From the NCBI GenBank assembly GCA_964569385.1, contig CAZMUM010000049.1, positions 1 through 31,264 of the forward strand: 31,264 bases of DNA. Direction: 5' to 3'. Below the pieces are notes generated by a model that saw nothing but the letters and a program-made list of their open reading frames with translations, did no database searches and was not told the DNA's origin. A program made the position numbers and the translations under genes. This document shows, piece after piece, positions 15,761 to 24,961 of the stretch (the first letter of the stretch is position 1; each line of letters begins with the position of its first letter). Source of the DNA: JAADHX01 sp964569385. Lineage in GTDB: Bacteria > Actinomycetota > Acidimicrobiia > Acidimicrobiales > Poriferisodalaceae.

Positions 15761-15836
15761 GTCATACCCAGACGACATTGTCACACCCCCTTGCCACAGT
15801 TACACCCAGCCAGTGCAGTCACACCCAAACGACACC
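15761..15836. repeat. four 19-bp direct repeats between nrdA and nrdB
   Basis: GTCATACCC (15761), GTCACACCC (15780), GTTACACCC (15799) and GTCACACCC (15818) recur at exactly 19-bp steps. The second half of the unit is weaker, with the first and fourth copies sharing A-x-ACGACA. Because 19 is not a multiple of three, coding repetition is excluded. The plus strand is C-rich and G-poor through the array, a composition also seen in Rho-loading sites. Binding-site array, RNA element and Rho site are all possible. Confidence 0.75.
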
Positions 15837-15864
15837 AGCTACTACCCCAGAAAGTCGGCTCTCG

Positions 15865-16962
15865 ATGGCCCTCGTCGATCAAAGTCAAGAATTCTCATCA
15901 CTTCCATCGGTCGATGCAGTTCGAGCACCCGATGGGGTCAGCGAACCTCAAAGTGGTGACAAGGCCATCCTCGATCCGGGGTTCGACCTCACCCTGCGAC
16001 CGATGCGTTACCCCGTGTTCTACGAGATGTATCGCAACGCGATCAAGAACACTTGGTCCGTCGACGAGATCGACTTCTCCGACGATCTAACCGACCTAGA
16101 TCACAAAGTTACGCCAGCCGAACGACACCTAATTAACCGGCTCGTTGCGTTCTTTGCCACCGGCGACTCGATTGTTGCCAACAACTTGGTGCTCAATTTC
16201 TATCAGCACATTAATGCCCCAGAAGCCCGCATGTACCTGTCGCGTCAGCTGTTCGAGGAGGCCCAGCACGTCCAGTTTTATCTAACTCTCCTCGATAACT
16301 ACATCCCCGATATCGCCGAACGCGAAGAGGCCTTTGCCGCTCTTGAGACCATCCCATCGATCCGCCAAAAGGGCGAGTTCTGCTTCAAATGGATGAACTC
16401 CATCGAGGGCGTCACCAGCCTCGACACACGCGAACAACGTAAGGCGTTCTTACTAAACCTGATCTGTTTTGCGGCATGCATAGAGGGGTTGTTTTTCTTC
16501 GGCGCTTTTGCCTACGTGTACTTCTTGCGCTCCAAGGGTCTACTAAATGGGTTGGCAGCCGGCACCAACTGGGTGTTTCGCGACGAGAGCGCACACATGA
16601 ACTTCGCGTTCGAAGTAGTCGAAACCGTTCGGCGTGAAGAACCAGATCTCTTCGACCAAGACATGGCCGACTCGGTCCGGCTCATGATCGAAGAAGCTGT
16701 CGATTGCGAATACGCCTTTGCCGAGGACATCCTCAAAGAAGGCGTGGCCGGGTTGTCGTTGCGCGACACTCGTAAGTACCTTGAGTTCGTCGCTGACCAG
16801 CGAATGGTGCAGCTAGGGCTCGAGCCTCTGTTCGGGTCGAAGAATCCATTTGCGTTCATGGAGCTCCAAGACGTTCAAGAGCTTTCAAACTTCTTCGAAC
16901 GCACCGTCAGCGCCTATCAGGTTGGCGTAACCGGCGACGTCGCCTTCGACGAAGACTTCTAG
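15865..16962 (+). CDS. nrdB: ribonucleoside-diphosphate reductase beta subunit
   Basis: Radical-generating subunit of class I ribonucleotide reductase, 365 residues from the ATG at 15865. The dimetal ligands are all present: Asp101 (ATGDS), Glu132 and His135 (EEAQH), Glu207 (CIEGLFF), Glu241 and His244 (DESAH). The radical tyrosine is Tyr139, four residues after His135 as in E. coli NrdB, so this is a tyrosyl-radical type, not the Phe variant. The frame is open to a TTG at 15778, but that would translate the 19-bp repeat array into unrelated residues, so I reject it. A weak AGAAAG lies about 10 bp before the chosen start. The gene is convergent with the class II aldolase-like gene, the two TAG stops sharing CTAG. 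Confidence 0.96.
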   Translation: MALVDQSQEFSSLPSVDAVRAPDGVSEPQSGDKAILDPGFDLTLRPMRYPVFYEMYRNAIKNTWSVDEIDFSDDLTDLDHKVTPAERHLINRLVAFFATGDSIVANNLVLNFYQHINAPEARMYLSRQLFEEAQHVQFYLTLLDNYIPDIAEREEAFAALETIPSIRQKGEFCFKWMNSIEGVTSLDTREQRKAFLLNLICFAACIEGLFFFGAFAYVYFLRSKGLLNGLAAGTNWVFRDESAHMNFAFEVVETVRREEPDLFDQDMADSVRLMIEEAVDCEYAFAEDILKEGVAGLSLRDTRKYLEFVADQRMVQLGLEPLFGSKNPFAFMELQDVQELSNFFERTVSAYQVGVTGDVAFDEDF

Positions 16963-17771
16963 GCGCGGTCTTCGAGCACGACCGAAGGGTCCGGTACTAG
17001 GTCTCTTGCCAGCCACTGAAAAGCCAACCAGCCGGCGCTGGGGCCAGCCACGTTTTCGGCCACGGCAATGGCCGATTCCGGCGAGATTGGCACCGCTTCG
17101 CGAGCCTTGATGTGTACCTCGGCAACTCGTTCGGCCATCACAAAGCAGCCAACGGCGTGGGCCGGCGATGCTCCGGCGGTTAACAGCCCGTGGTTACGTA
17201 GAATGCACAACCTGGCGTCGCGCCCGCGGCGACCCTGGCCAGACATCGACTTAGCGATGCGATACCCGCCATCGGTAGTGGATACCTCGAGGTCTTCGCC
17301 TTCGTAGATGGTTTGATCGAGCACGAAGGTGCAAGCTTCTTGGCTGATGGCCTGGAAAGGCCGCACCTCGGCCGAGAACGCAGTGCCATAGCCGGTGTGA
17401 GTGTGGGCGGCCGCGTGCACCTCAGGGAGCGAATCGTAGATGGGGTAGTGAATATTGAAACCGGCGTGGTTAACGCCACCAGCGGTTGGTCCGATGACGA
17501 TCTCGCGTTGGGGTGACACCAGAACCATCTGATCGACGCTGGCTCGATGAAAGGCCACTCCATAGGCAAGTACCCAAAAGTGATCCGACAAGATCGGATC
17601 GCGTGCAGTGATGTGGCCGTCGCCGAGTTGGCCCCACCGGTTAGCCGCGAAGATTCGATAGCCAATAGCGGCTTCCCACTTAACTCTGGCCCGTTCGTAG
17701 TCGAGGTCGTCCGAGATCGAGTCTGGTTCGGTGTCGTAGTTGATGTCGGAGTATTCGGTGAAGTTATTCAT
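16959..17771 (-). CDS. class II aldolase/adducin family protein
   Basis: 270-residue protein of the class II aldolase/adducin fold, a zinc family including L-fuculose-phosphate aldolase and its relatives. Zinc ligands are visible as His123 and His125 (AHTHTGYG) and His194 (LRNHGLLTAG), with GDGHITARDP (about 50-59) forming the phosphate-loop region. The sequence resembles the broad, mostly uncharacterised group annotated only as family members, so substrate is not assigned. I place the start at ATG 17771 because AAGGAG sits ten bases upstream; an in-frame ATG at 17822 would add 17 unlikely residues. It overlaps the phosphoribosyltransferase stop by 8 bp and ends on a CTAG shared with nrdB. 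It is the last gene of the minus-strand run. Confidence 0.87.
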   Translation of the reverse strand: MNNFTEYSDINYDTEPDSISDDLDYERARVKWEAAIGYRIFAANRWGQLGDGHITARDPILSDHFWVLAYGVAFHRASVDQMVLVSPQREIVIGPTAGGVNHAGFNIHYPIYDSLPEVHAAAHTHTGYGTAFSAEVRPFQAISQEACTFVLDQTIYEGEDLEVSTTDGGYRIAKSMSGQGRRGRDARLCILRNHGLLTAGASPAHAVGCFVMAERVAEVHIKAREAVPISPESAIAVAENVAGPSAGWLAFQWLARDLVPDPSVVLEDRA

Positions 17772-18378
17772 TGGGATCGGACTCCTTCGGTGTGCCAAAC
17801 GTTGACGAAGACATGATGGCATCGAAATCGACGAGAGTGCTGGCCTTGAGCGTCGTTAGCGTCGCTGGTGTTGCCTTGTTGACGATGACACTGGCGCCAA
17901 CGTAGGTAGCGCCAGCGTCACAGATCAGATCGCGAACGGCCCGGATCGAACTGCCGGTGGTTATCCAGTCGTCAACGATCAGGACACGGTGGCTGCCATA
18001 CTCGGTGTGACTGCCATACCCGGTATGGTCGCCGTCGACGCGGTCGAGATCGAAAGATCGAGCTATGAATCGTTGCGGGTGGCCTCGCCAGGTTGGATCT
18101 GAGTCGATGCTTAGGTTGGCACCAGGGTGGTTCTGACCCTCCTTGCGGGCAAGGATCAGCCCAACGCCGAGGCTGACCGCCACCAACGCGCCAACAATGG
18201 GACCGCGGGCCTCGGGGGCCACTACGGCGGTGATGTTCGAACGAACGAACGGTGCGGCTAAAGCAGGACCAAGATCGGCGAGCATGGCAGGGTCCCGCAA
18301 CAGACCAGCGACGTCTGGATGGTCGTTGACCAAAGGCATCTTGGCCGGAAGCGCGGCCCGAAGAGCCGATGGGTCCAC
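17764..18378 (-). CDS. adenine-phosphoribosyltransferase-like PRTase
   Basis: 204-residue type I phosphoribosyltransferase, transferring the ribose-phosphate of PRPP to a base. The PRPP-binding loop VLIVDDWITTGSS (132-144) is intact, and APEARGPIVGALVA (54-67) followed by LARKEG (76-81) is the arrangement of adenine phosphoribosyltransferase. It is somewhat longer than typical Apt, partly through a small tandem insertion just before the PRPP loop (YGSHTE-YGSH, about 121-130). The start is GTG at 18378, 18 bp after the ABM gene. Apt-like is my best reading, but a different base or a regulatory role is possible. Its linkage to kynureninase is unexplained. Confidence 0.83.
   Translation of the reverse strand: MDPSALRAALPAKMPLVNDHPDVAGLLRDPAMLADLGPALAAPFVRSNITAVVAPEARGPIVGALVAVSLGVGLILARKEGQNHPGANLSIDSDPTWRGHPQRFIARSFDLDRVDGDHTGYGSHTEYGSHRVLIVDDWITTGSSIRAVRDLICDAGATYVGASVIVNKATPATLTTLKASTLVDFDAIMSSSTFGTPKESDPNE
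17782..17787 (-). promoter_or_regulatory. ribosome binding site deciding the aldolase-like start
   Basis: On the minus strand this reads AAGGAG, ten bases before the ATG at 17771. It lies inside the end of the phosphoribosyltransferase gene and favours the shorter start of the downstream gene. Confidence 0.6.
17993..18028. repeat. 18-bp in-frame tandem duplication in the PRTase gene
   Basis: Two adjacent 18-bp units beginning CTGCCATAC (17993 and 18011) match at 15 of 18 bases. They encode repeated Tyr-Gly-Ser-His-Thr residues directly ahead of the PRPP-binding strand. Confidence 0.75.
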
Positions 18379-18396
18379 TAGTGGGGGCTCATGTTG

Positions 18397-18696
18397 CTAC
18401 AGGAACGTGGGATCGCCATCGATGTTGTAGATAGCGATGCTGCGATCTACCTCGATGTGTTTGATAGCGGCACCGAAGGCCCGCATGTGGTCGGCTCCCA
18501 TATGACCGCGCAGGCGACCGGCATCGTCCCAGATCTCGAACAACCTGACGAGCCCCGAATCGACGACATCGGCGGAGAATACGTACTCCTCGTTGCCTTC
18601 TTCGGCCCTGGTGCCTTCCATGGCACCCTTTGCCGCTTCGAGGAATTCGTCGCGAGACGCTGGGTCCATTTTCATAGTGCCGGCGATAACGATCAT
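18397..18696 (-). CDS. antibiotic biosynthesis monooxygenase (ABM) domain protein
   Basis: Small 99-residue protein of the ABM dimeric alpha/beta-barrel family, which includes quinol monooxygenase YgiN and heme-degrading relatives. The family layout is visible: a first strand MIVIAGTMKMDP, helix REEFLEAA-like at 15-25, then a strand with VRLFEIWDDAGRLRGHMGADHMRAFG (about 50-75) and a terminal strand. The ATG at 18696 follows a GGAG a few bases upstream. It sits between kynureninase and the phosphoribosyltransferase with short gaps (41 and 18 bp), consistent with co-transcription. An oxygenase acting on an aromatic compound would suit a kynureninase neighbour, but that is inference. Confidence 0.85.
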   Translation of the reverse strand: MIVIAGTMKMDPASRDEFLEAAKGAMEGTRAEEGNEEYVFSADVVDSGLVRLFEIWDDAGRLRGHMGADHMRAFGAAIKHIEVDRSIAIYNIDGDPTFL

Positions 18697-18737
18697 TGGT
18701 TCTCCAGATTGTGTGTGGTCACGTGAGACGGGTGCGT

Positions 18738-19997
18738 TCAGCTAACCCTGTTACTAACGTCAACCCGAAGATGGTCGCCGTTTCTAACCAACGATGCAAT
18801 TCGAGCGACGGCTTCGTCGACATCGGCGAAACGGGTGTAAAGCGGCACCGGAGCCAAGCGCAGCCCATCGGGCTTACGGAAGTCGCCCACAACTCCGGCC
18901 GAGCGCAGCGCCACGGAGATCTGTGCTGCTAGCGGATGGGTCAAGGTGACATGGCCACCGCGTTGGTTGGGGTCGCGGGGCGAACCGATTCCGAACCCAA
19001 AATCGGCGAGGTCTCGGTCGGCTAGGGCGACAAGTCGCTCGGTGAGGGCCACGCTCTTGGCCCGCATCGCCTCGATGCCGGCGTCGGCGATTACCTCAAT
19101 GGCGGGACCAACAGCACATAGCGACAACAATGGGGGAGTGCCCACCTGAAACCGATCGATGTTGTCGACTGGGTTAAAACTCGGGCCCATATCGAACTGA
19201 GCTACCGTGCCGAACCAGCCCTTCAACGAGGGCTCCAGGCTCGAGATGAGGTCGTCGCGCACGTACAAGAATGCGGGCGACCCTGGGCCGCCGTTTAGGT
19301 ACTTGTATGTGCAGCCAACCGCTAGGTCGGGCCCAGTTCCGGGCAGATCGACGGGCACCGAGCCCACCGAATGTGAAAGGTCCCACAGGATCATGGCCCC
19401 TGCGTTGTGAGCCGCCGCGGTTATTGCCGCCATATCGGCAATAGCGCCGCTGCGATAGTTGACGTGTGACAACACCACCAACGCCGTGTTGTCGTCGCAT
19501 GCGGCGGCTACATCGGCCGCCTGAGGGCCAGCGATCGCACTGGTGTCTAACGACACCAATGATCCGCGCCGTTCGGTGGCTAGGCCAGCCATCAGATACC
19601 GGTCGGTGGGGAAGTCATTGGCATCGACCACGATGTTTGTTCGGCCTCGGCGACGCGACAATGCTGCGGCCGCCATCTTGGCCAGGTTGATGCTGGTGGA
19701 GTCGCTGACCATGGTGGTGCCCGCTGGTGCTCCAAGGCATGCGGCCCCGATGGCGTCGCCGGTTTCGCGGGCCAGGTCGATCCAATGATCCCAGCTGGCG
19801 ATTAGTCCGACGGCCCATTCGTTTTCGGCTACGTCTCGTAGCTTGGCCAGGCTCGCTTTGGGAGCCCGGCCCAGGCTGTTGCCGTCGAGGTAGAGCACAT
19901 CGTCGAGGACGAACCGTTCTCGAAAACGCGAGAGCGGATCGCCGTGGTCGAGTTCTGCTGCAGAAGTGGCGAGTGGGTTCGCTAGGGCTTCAGTCAT
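18738..19997 (-). CDS. kynU: kynureninase
   Basis: PLP-dependent hydrolase cleaving kynurenine (or 3-hydroxykynurenine) to anthranilate (or 3-hydroxyanthranilate) and alanine, part of tryptophan breakdown or NAD synthesis. The 419-residue protein shows LYLDGNSLGRAP near the N-terminus, ILWDLSHSVGSVPVDLP with PLP-contacting Asp206 and His209, and the Schiff-base lysine Lys232 in TYKYLNGGPGSPAFLYV. The end keeps RLAPVPLYTRFADVDEAV. GTG at 20009 would add four residues; I use ATG 19997, which overlaps the meaB stop. No tryptophan dioxygenase or formamidase lies in the window, so the pathway is incomplete locally. Confidence 0.95.
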   Translation of the reverse strand: MTEALANPLATSAAELDHGDPLSRFRERFVLDDVLYLDGNSLGRAPKASLAKLRDVAENEWAVGLIASWDHWIDLARETGDAIGAACLGAPAGTTMVSDSTSINLAKMAAAALSRRRGRTNIVVDANDFPTDRYLMAGLATERRGSLVSLDTSAIAGPQAADVAAACDDNTALVVLSHVNYRSGAIADMAAITAAAHNAGAMILWDLSHSVGSVPVDLPGTGPDLAVGCTYKYLNGGPGSPAFLYVRDDLISSLEPSLKGWFGTVAQFDMGPSFNPVDNIDRFQVGTPPLLSLCAVGPAIEVIADAGIEAMRAKSVALTERLVALADRDLADFGFGIGSPRDPNQRGGHVTLTHPLAAQISVALRSAGVVGDFRKPDGLRLAPVPLYTRFADVDEAVARIASLVRNGDHLRVDVSNRVS

Positions 19998-21009
19998 GGT
20001 GAGATCCACGGTAGGCGTCTAGCAGTCGATTGGCAGCCCTGGTCGGTGGTTCTTGGCCAGACCTCACCGCGGCCTCGATGTCGGTAACCACGGCCTGTAC
20101 CGACGGGTTGTTCCGGGCAGACGAGGTTAGGTTGGTTTCGAAGGTGCTCCACATCCAGCTCAGCCGTTGTTCGACGCGTCGCCTCTCGAACAGGCCGGCG
20201 TCGGTGAGTTTCTCGCGGTGTGCGTTTACATCGTCCCAGATTGCCTCGATGCCTTCGCCGGTTAGGCCACTGCAAAGTCTCACCACCGGACTCCAGGCGG
20301 TCGACGCAGGCTCGACCAATCGAAGTGCCGCTGAGTAGCTGGCGGCCGCATCTCGTGCCGTCGCCATGTTGTCGCCATCGGCTTTGTTTATGGCGACAAT
20401 GTCTGCGACTTCGAGGATGCCTTTCTTGATTCCTTGGAGCTCGTCGCCCGCACCTGGCAGCATCAACACCAAAAAAACGTCGGTCATGTTGGCGACGGCA
20501 GTCTCGCTTTGGCCGACTCCTACCGTTTCGATGACGACGATGTTGTATCCGGCGGCCTCAACCACAACAGTGGTCTCTCGGGTTCGTCTAGTGACTCCGC
20601 CAAGCGTTCCTGAGGTTGGCGATGGCCTGACGAAGGCGTTGGGATCCACCGCGAGGCGGTTCATCCGGGTCTTGTCGCCAAGGATGGACCCGCCGGCGCG
20701 TGTGCTCGATGGGTCAACGGCTAGAACCGCGACCTTGTGACCATTCGACGTGAGCAGAGTGCCAAACTCGTCGATGAAGGTGCTCTTGCCGACGCCGGGA
20801 ACCCCGGAGATGCCGATGCGGTGAGTGGCCGATGGTTGGTCAGGAGATGGAGCCAATTCGGCCAGCAGTTCCTGGGCTTGGGTCTGGTCGTCTGGCCGAG
20901 TCGATTCGACAAGTGTGATGGCTCGACCCAATGCCGACCGATCGCCAAGACGGACGGCTGCAGCCAGCTTGGCGATGTCGTGTCTAGATCTGGTTCCGTC
21001 AGCACTCAT
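19990..21009 (-). CDS. meaB: methylmalonyl-CoA mutase-associated GTPase MeaB
   Basis: 339-residue G3E-type GTPase (MeaB/ArgK) that gates cobalamin loading and protects methylmalonyl-CoA mutase from inactivation. The P-loop is GVPGVGKST (69-77), followed by VLAVDPSSTRAGGSILGDKTRM, the switch region VVIETVGVGQSE and NKADGDN for guanine recognition. The C-terminal helices used for dimerisation are present to the end. It is separated from the mutase genes by the surface-protein gene, an unusual split of a normally contiguous set. It starts 21 bp after that gene and overlaps the kynureninase start, so one transcript is likely. Confidence 0.96.
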   Translation of the reverse strand: MSADGTRSRHDIAKLAAAVRLGDRSALGRAITLVESTRPDDQTQAQELLAELAPSPDQPSATHRIGISGVPGVGKSTFIDEFGTLLTSNGHKVAVLAVDPSSTRAGGSILGDKTRMNRLAVDPNAFVRPSPTSGTLGGVTRRTRETTVVVEAAGYNIVVIETVGVGQSETAVANMTDVFLVLMLPGAGDELQGIKKGILEVADIVAINKADGDNMATARDAAASYSAALRLVEPASTAWSPVVRLCSGLTGEGIEAIWDDVNAHREKLTDAGLFERRRVEQRLSWMWSTFETNLTSSARNNPSVQAVVTDIEAAVRSGQEPPTRAANRLLDAYRGSHHD

Positions 21010-21030
21010 CGCCCTGCACGGTAGCGGTAA

Positions 21031-22725
21031 CTAGTGGCGCCAGCGATCAGAGCCGCGTTCGATCACCGTCAACCCCTTTCGGAGCATGGTCCCTCGAAGA
21101 TCAATCATGTGAGCGACCCAAAGCAGGGCGGCTCCCATCAAGATGAGGCTCAGACCAGACGCGATCCCGTTGTCTGGGCCGATGCCTGTTGCCGGCAGGC
21201 CTGGCACTACCGGGCCTGAGATGACCACGGTGTTGTTGGTGAGGTCGGTCTCGACCCCCGTAGCGATTGCCAAACCCGTCGCTTCTGCTAACGAACCCGG
21301 GGCTCCGATGACCGATGTAAGCACAACCAGCGGCGGAGTCGATTCAGTTGGCAATAGCGGGCTTGTGTAGAAACAACGAACCACTGCCGGATTGTTCGAA
21401 CACGACCACCCAAGACCCGACCCGCCAAGAGATGTGTATGCCGGTGAGAATTCGATGCGAATCTCGATCGGACCGGGGTCGGGTAGTCCGTCCACATTGG
21501 AGACAACTCCGGTGAAGAAGACATCGCTACCCTGAGCTGGGGCATCGGGGGTCGAGAGTTGCAGAGCCAGGTCAAGAGCAGAGGTGATTGAGAACGCAGT
21601 TTGGACGTCGGCTGAGCCATCGCACAGTGCATCGCCAGGTCGCAGATCGGGATCAAGGCTGGAGATCTGGAACGCCGCCACCTCGTCGGGGTCATTGACG
21701 GCATCGGCAAGGTCGATGGGAAGCTGTACGTAGGCGGATCGCTCGTTGGGCCAGTAAGTGCCTGCGGGAATTGTGACGGTGATCGTGGCATCGGCGGCCA
21801 CTGTTGCGATAGCTCCAGCGATTGGCAATCCGTCGCCGTCGGCGATGGTTCCGAGCGTCAGATCGTTGCCGTCGATGGTGGATGCTCCTGTTGGTGTGAG
21901 TTCGAAGCTTGTCGGCGAGTCGAGTCGGCCATTCACGACAAGGGCAAGAATCGCGCCCGTACTTTCCGAGGTGCTAGTTGGGTTCACCCCAGAATTGGCC
22001 ATGAACTCGATGAGAGCATCGAGATCGACGTTGGCGTCGTCGAGCAAGTTGCCATATGAGGGCCCTTGTCCGCCCTGGATGGCGTCGAAAGCAAACCGGA
22101 ACGAGCCCGCGCCGTGTGTCGCATTCCAGGTGCCTACGTTGTTTTTCCAGCCTTCGTTGCGGGTGGCGCTAAGTGGCCCGGATGTGTAAAGCGGCGAGAT
22201 TGGTGGTGTTGCCCCTGTCCAGTTGTTCGGATCGGTGATCGTGACCTGCACGATCTCGGTGACGTTCGCTGACCTGGCATGGTGGAAAAACTCCCATCCG
22301 ACCGCCTCGTCTGCCTCTAGGCACAGATCTTGGAATACCGCCGAGCTGACATTGGCGTTTAGTTCGATCAGCGTCGGTCCCGAGACCGCGGTGACACCTA
22401 GAAATGGGCTACCCCACACTTCGATTGGGTGGTCGCGGCCCCCGAAGTTGGCCGCGGGCGGGTGCGTCGACTGCCACCCTTCGATCTGTGGCATCTGGGT
22501 GCCGTTCAGCGCCTCGACGAATGTCCAGCTGCCAGGACCCACTGCGGCGGTATCGAAACTGGGATTCACCACGGCGCGCACCGGCGTGAGCGTGGCCGGC
22601 GTTGTGATCGTCACAGGTGTAGGCGCGCCAGCCTGACCCGTTGCCAACGGTGCCGCTGCGATTACCATCAAGCACGCCACAAGCGCGCCTGTCAGGGCGC
22701 GTCGAGTAGCGGACCAGCGGAACAT
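21031..22725 (-). CDS. LPATG-anchored surface protein with DUF11-like repeat
   Basis: 564-residue secreted protein. An N-terminal signal peptide (about 1-30, ending near ATGQA) is followed by a jelly-roll-like region opening NPSFDTAAVGPGSW and containing ELNANVSSAVFQD, a pattern common in bacterial surface proteins with a galactose-binding-like fold. A DUF11/CARDB-like beta-sandwich follows (about 390-500, DLALQLSTPDAPAQGSDVFFTG to DLTNNTVVIS). A sortase motif LPATG at 510-514 precedes a hydrophobic segment (about 523-539) and a basic tail. The tail, to residue 564, is longer than the usual few residues. No sortase is encoded in the window. It lies between mutB and meaB on the same strand, which neither gene family predicts. 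Ligand or function is unknown. Confidence 0.8.
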   Translation of the reverse strand: MFRWSATRRALTGALVACLMVIAAAPLATGQAGAPTPVTITTPATLTPVRAVVNPSFDTAAVGPGSWTFVEALNGTQMPQIEGWQSTHPPAANFGGRDHPIEVWGSPFLGVTAVSGPTLIELNANVSSAVFQDLCLEADEAVGWEFFHHARSANVTEIVQVTITDPNNWTGATPPISPLYTSGPLSATRNEGWKNNVGTWNATHGAGSFRFAFDAIQGGQGPSYGNLLDDANVDLDALIEFMANSGVNPTSTSESTGAILALVVNGRLDSPTSFELTPTGASTIDGNDLTLGTIADGDGLPIAGAIATVAADATITVTIPAGTYWPNERSAYVQLPIDLADAVNDPDEVAAFQISSLDPDLRPGDALCDGSADVQTAFSITSALDLALQLSTPDAPAQGSDVFFTGVVSNVDGLPDPGPIEIRIEFSPAYTSLGGSGLGWSCSNNPAVVRCFYTSPLLPTESTPPLVVLTSVIGAPGSLAEATGLAIATGVETDLTNNTVVISGPVVPGLPATGIGPDNGIASGLSLILMGAALLWVAHMIDLRGTMLRKGLTVIERGSDRWRH

Positions 22726-22755
22726 TGTCTTGTCCGTCGACCGATGACGCTGTTA

Positions 22756-22800
22756 CAAGAGCGATTCCGCAGCCAAGAGCGATTCCGCAGCCAAGAGCGA
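22756..22800. repeat. 18-bp tandem repeat upstream of the surface-protein gene
   Basis: CAAGAGCGATTCCGCAGC occurs at 22756-22773 and again, identical, at 22774-22791, followed by a half copy CAAGAGCGA at 22792-22800. It occupies most of the 91-bp gap between mutB and the surface-protein gene. Perfect identity implies a recent duplication or strong constraint. It may be an operator pair or a phase-variable promoter spacer. Confidence 0.85.
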
Positions 22801-22816
22801 CTAGTTCGTGTGGGTG

Positions 22817-24957
<2,141 letters not shown>

Positions 24958-24961
<4 letters not shown>

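Noticed and set aside
15761..15836. DnaA boxes or a replication origin
   Set aside because: ATTGTCACA resembles a DnaA box only loosely. The repeats carry CACACCC, not CCACA, and no origin-type genes are nearby.
15761..15836. CRISPR array
   Set aside because: The period is 19 bp in total with a 9-bp conserved core, far too short for repeat-spacer units, and no cas genes occur.
15778..15864. Upstream TTG start for nrdB
   Set aside because: It would translate the 19-bp repeat array into a Thr/Pro/Ser-rich leader unlike NrdB N-termini. ATG 15865 gives the usual length.
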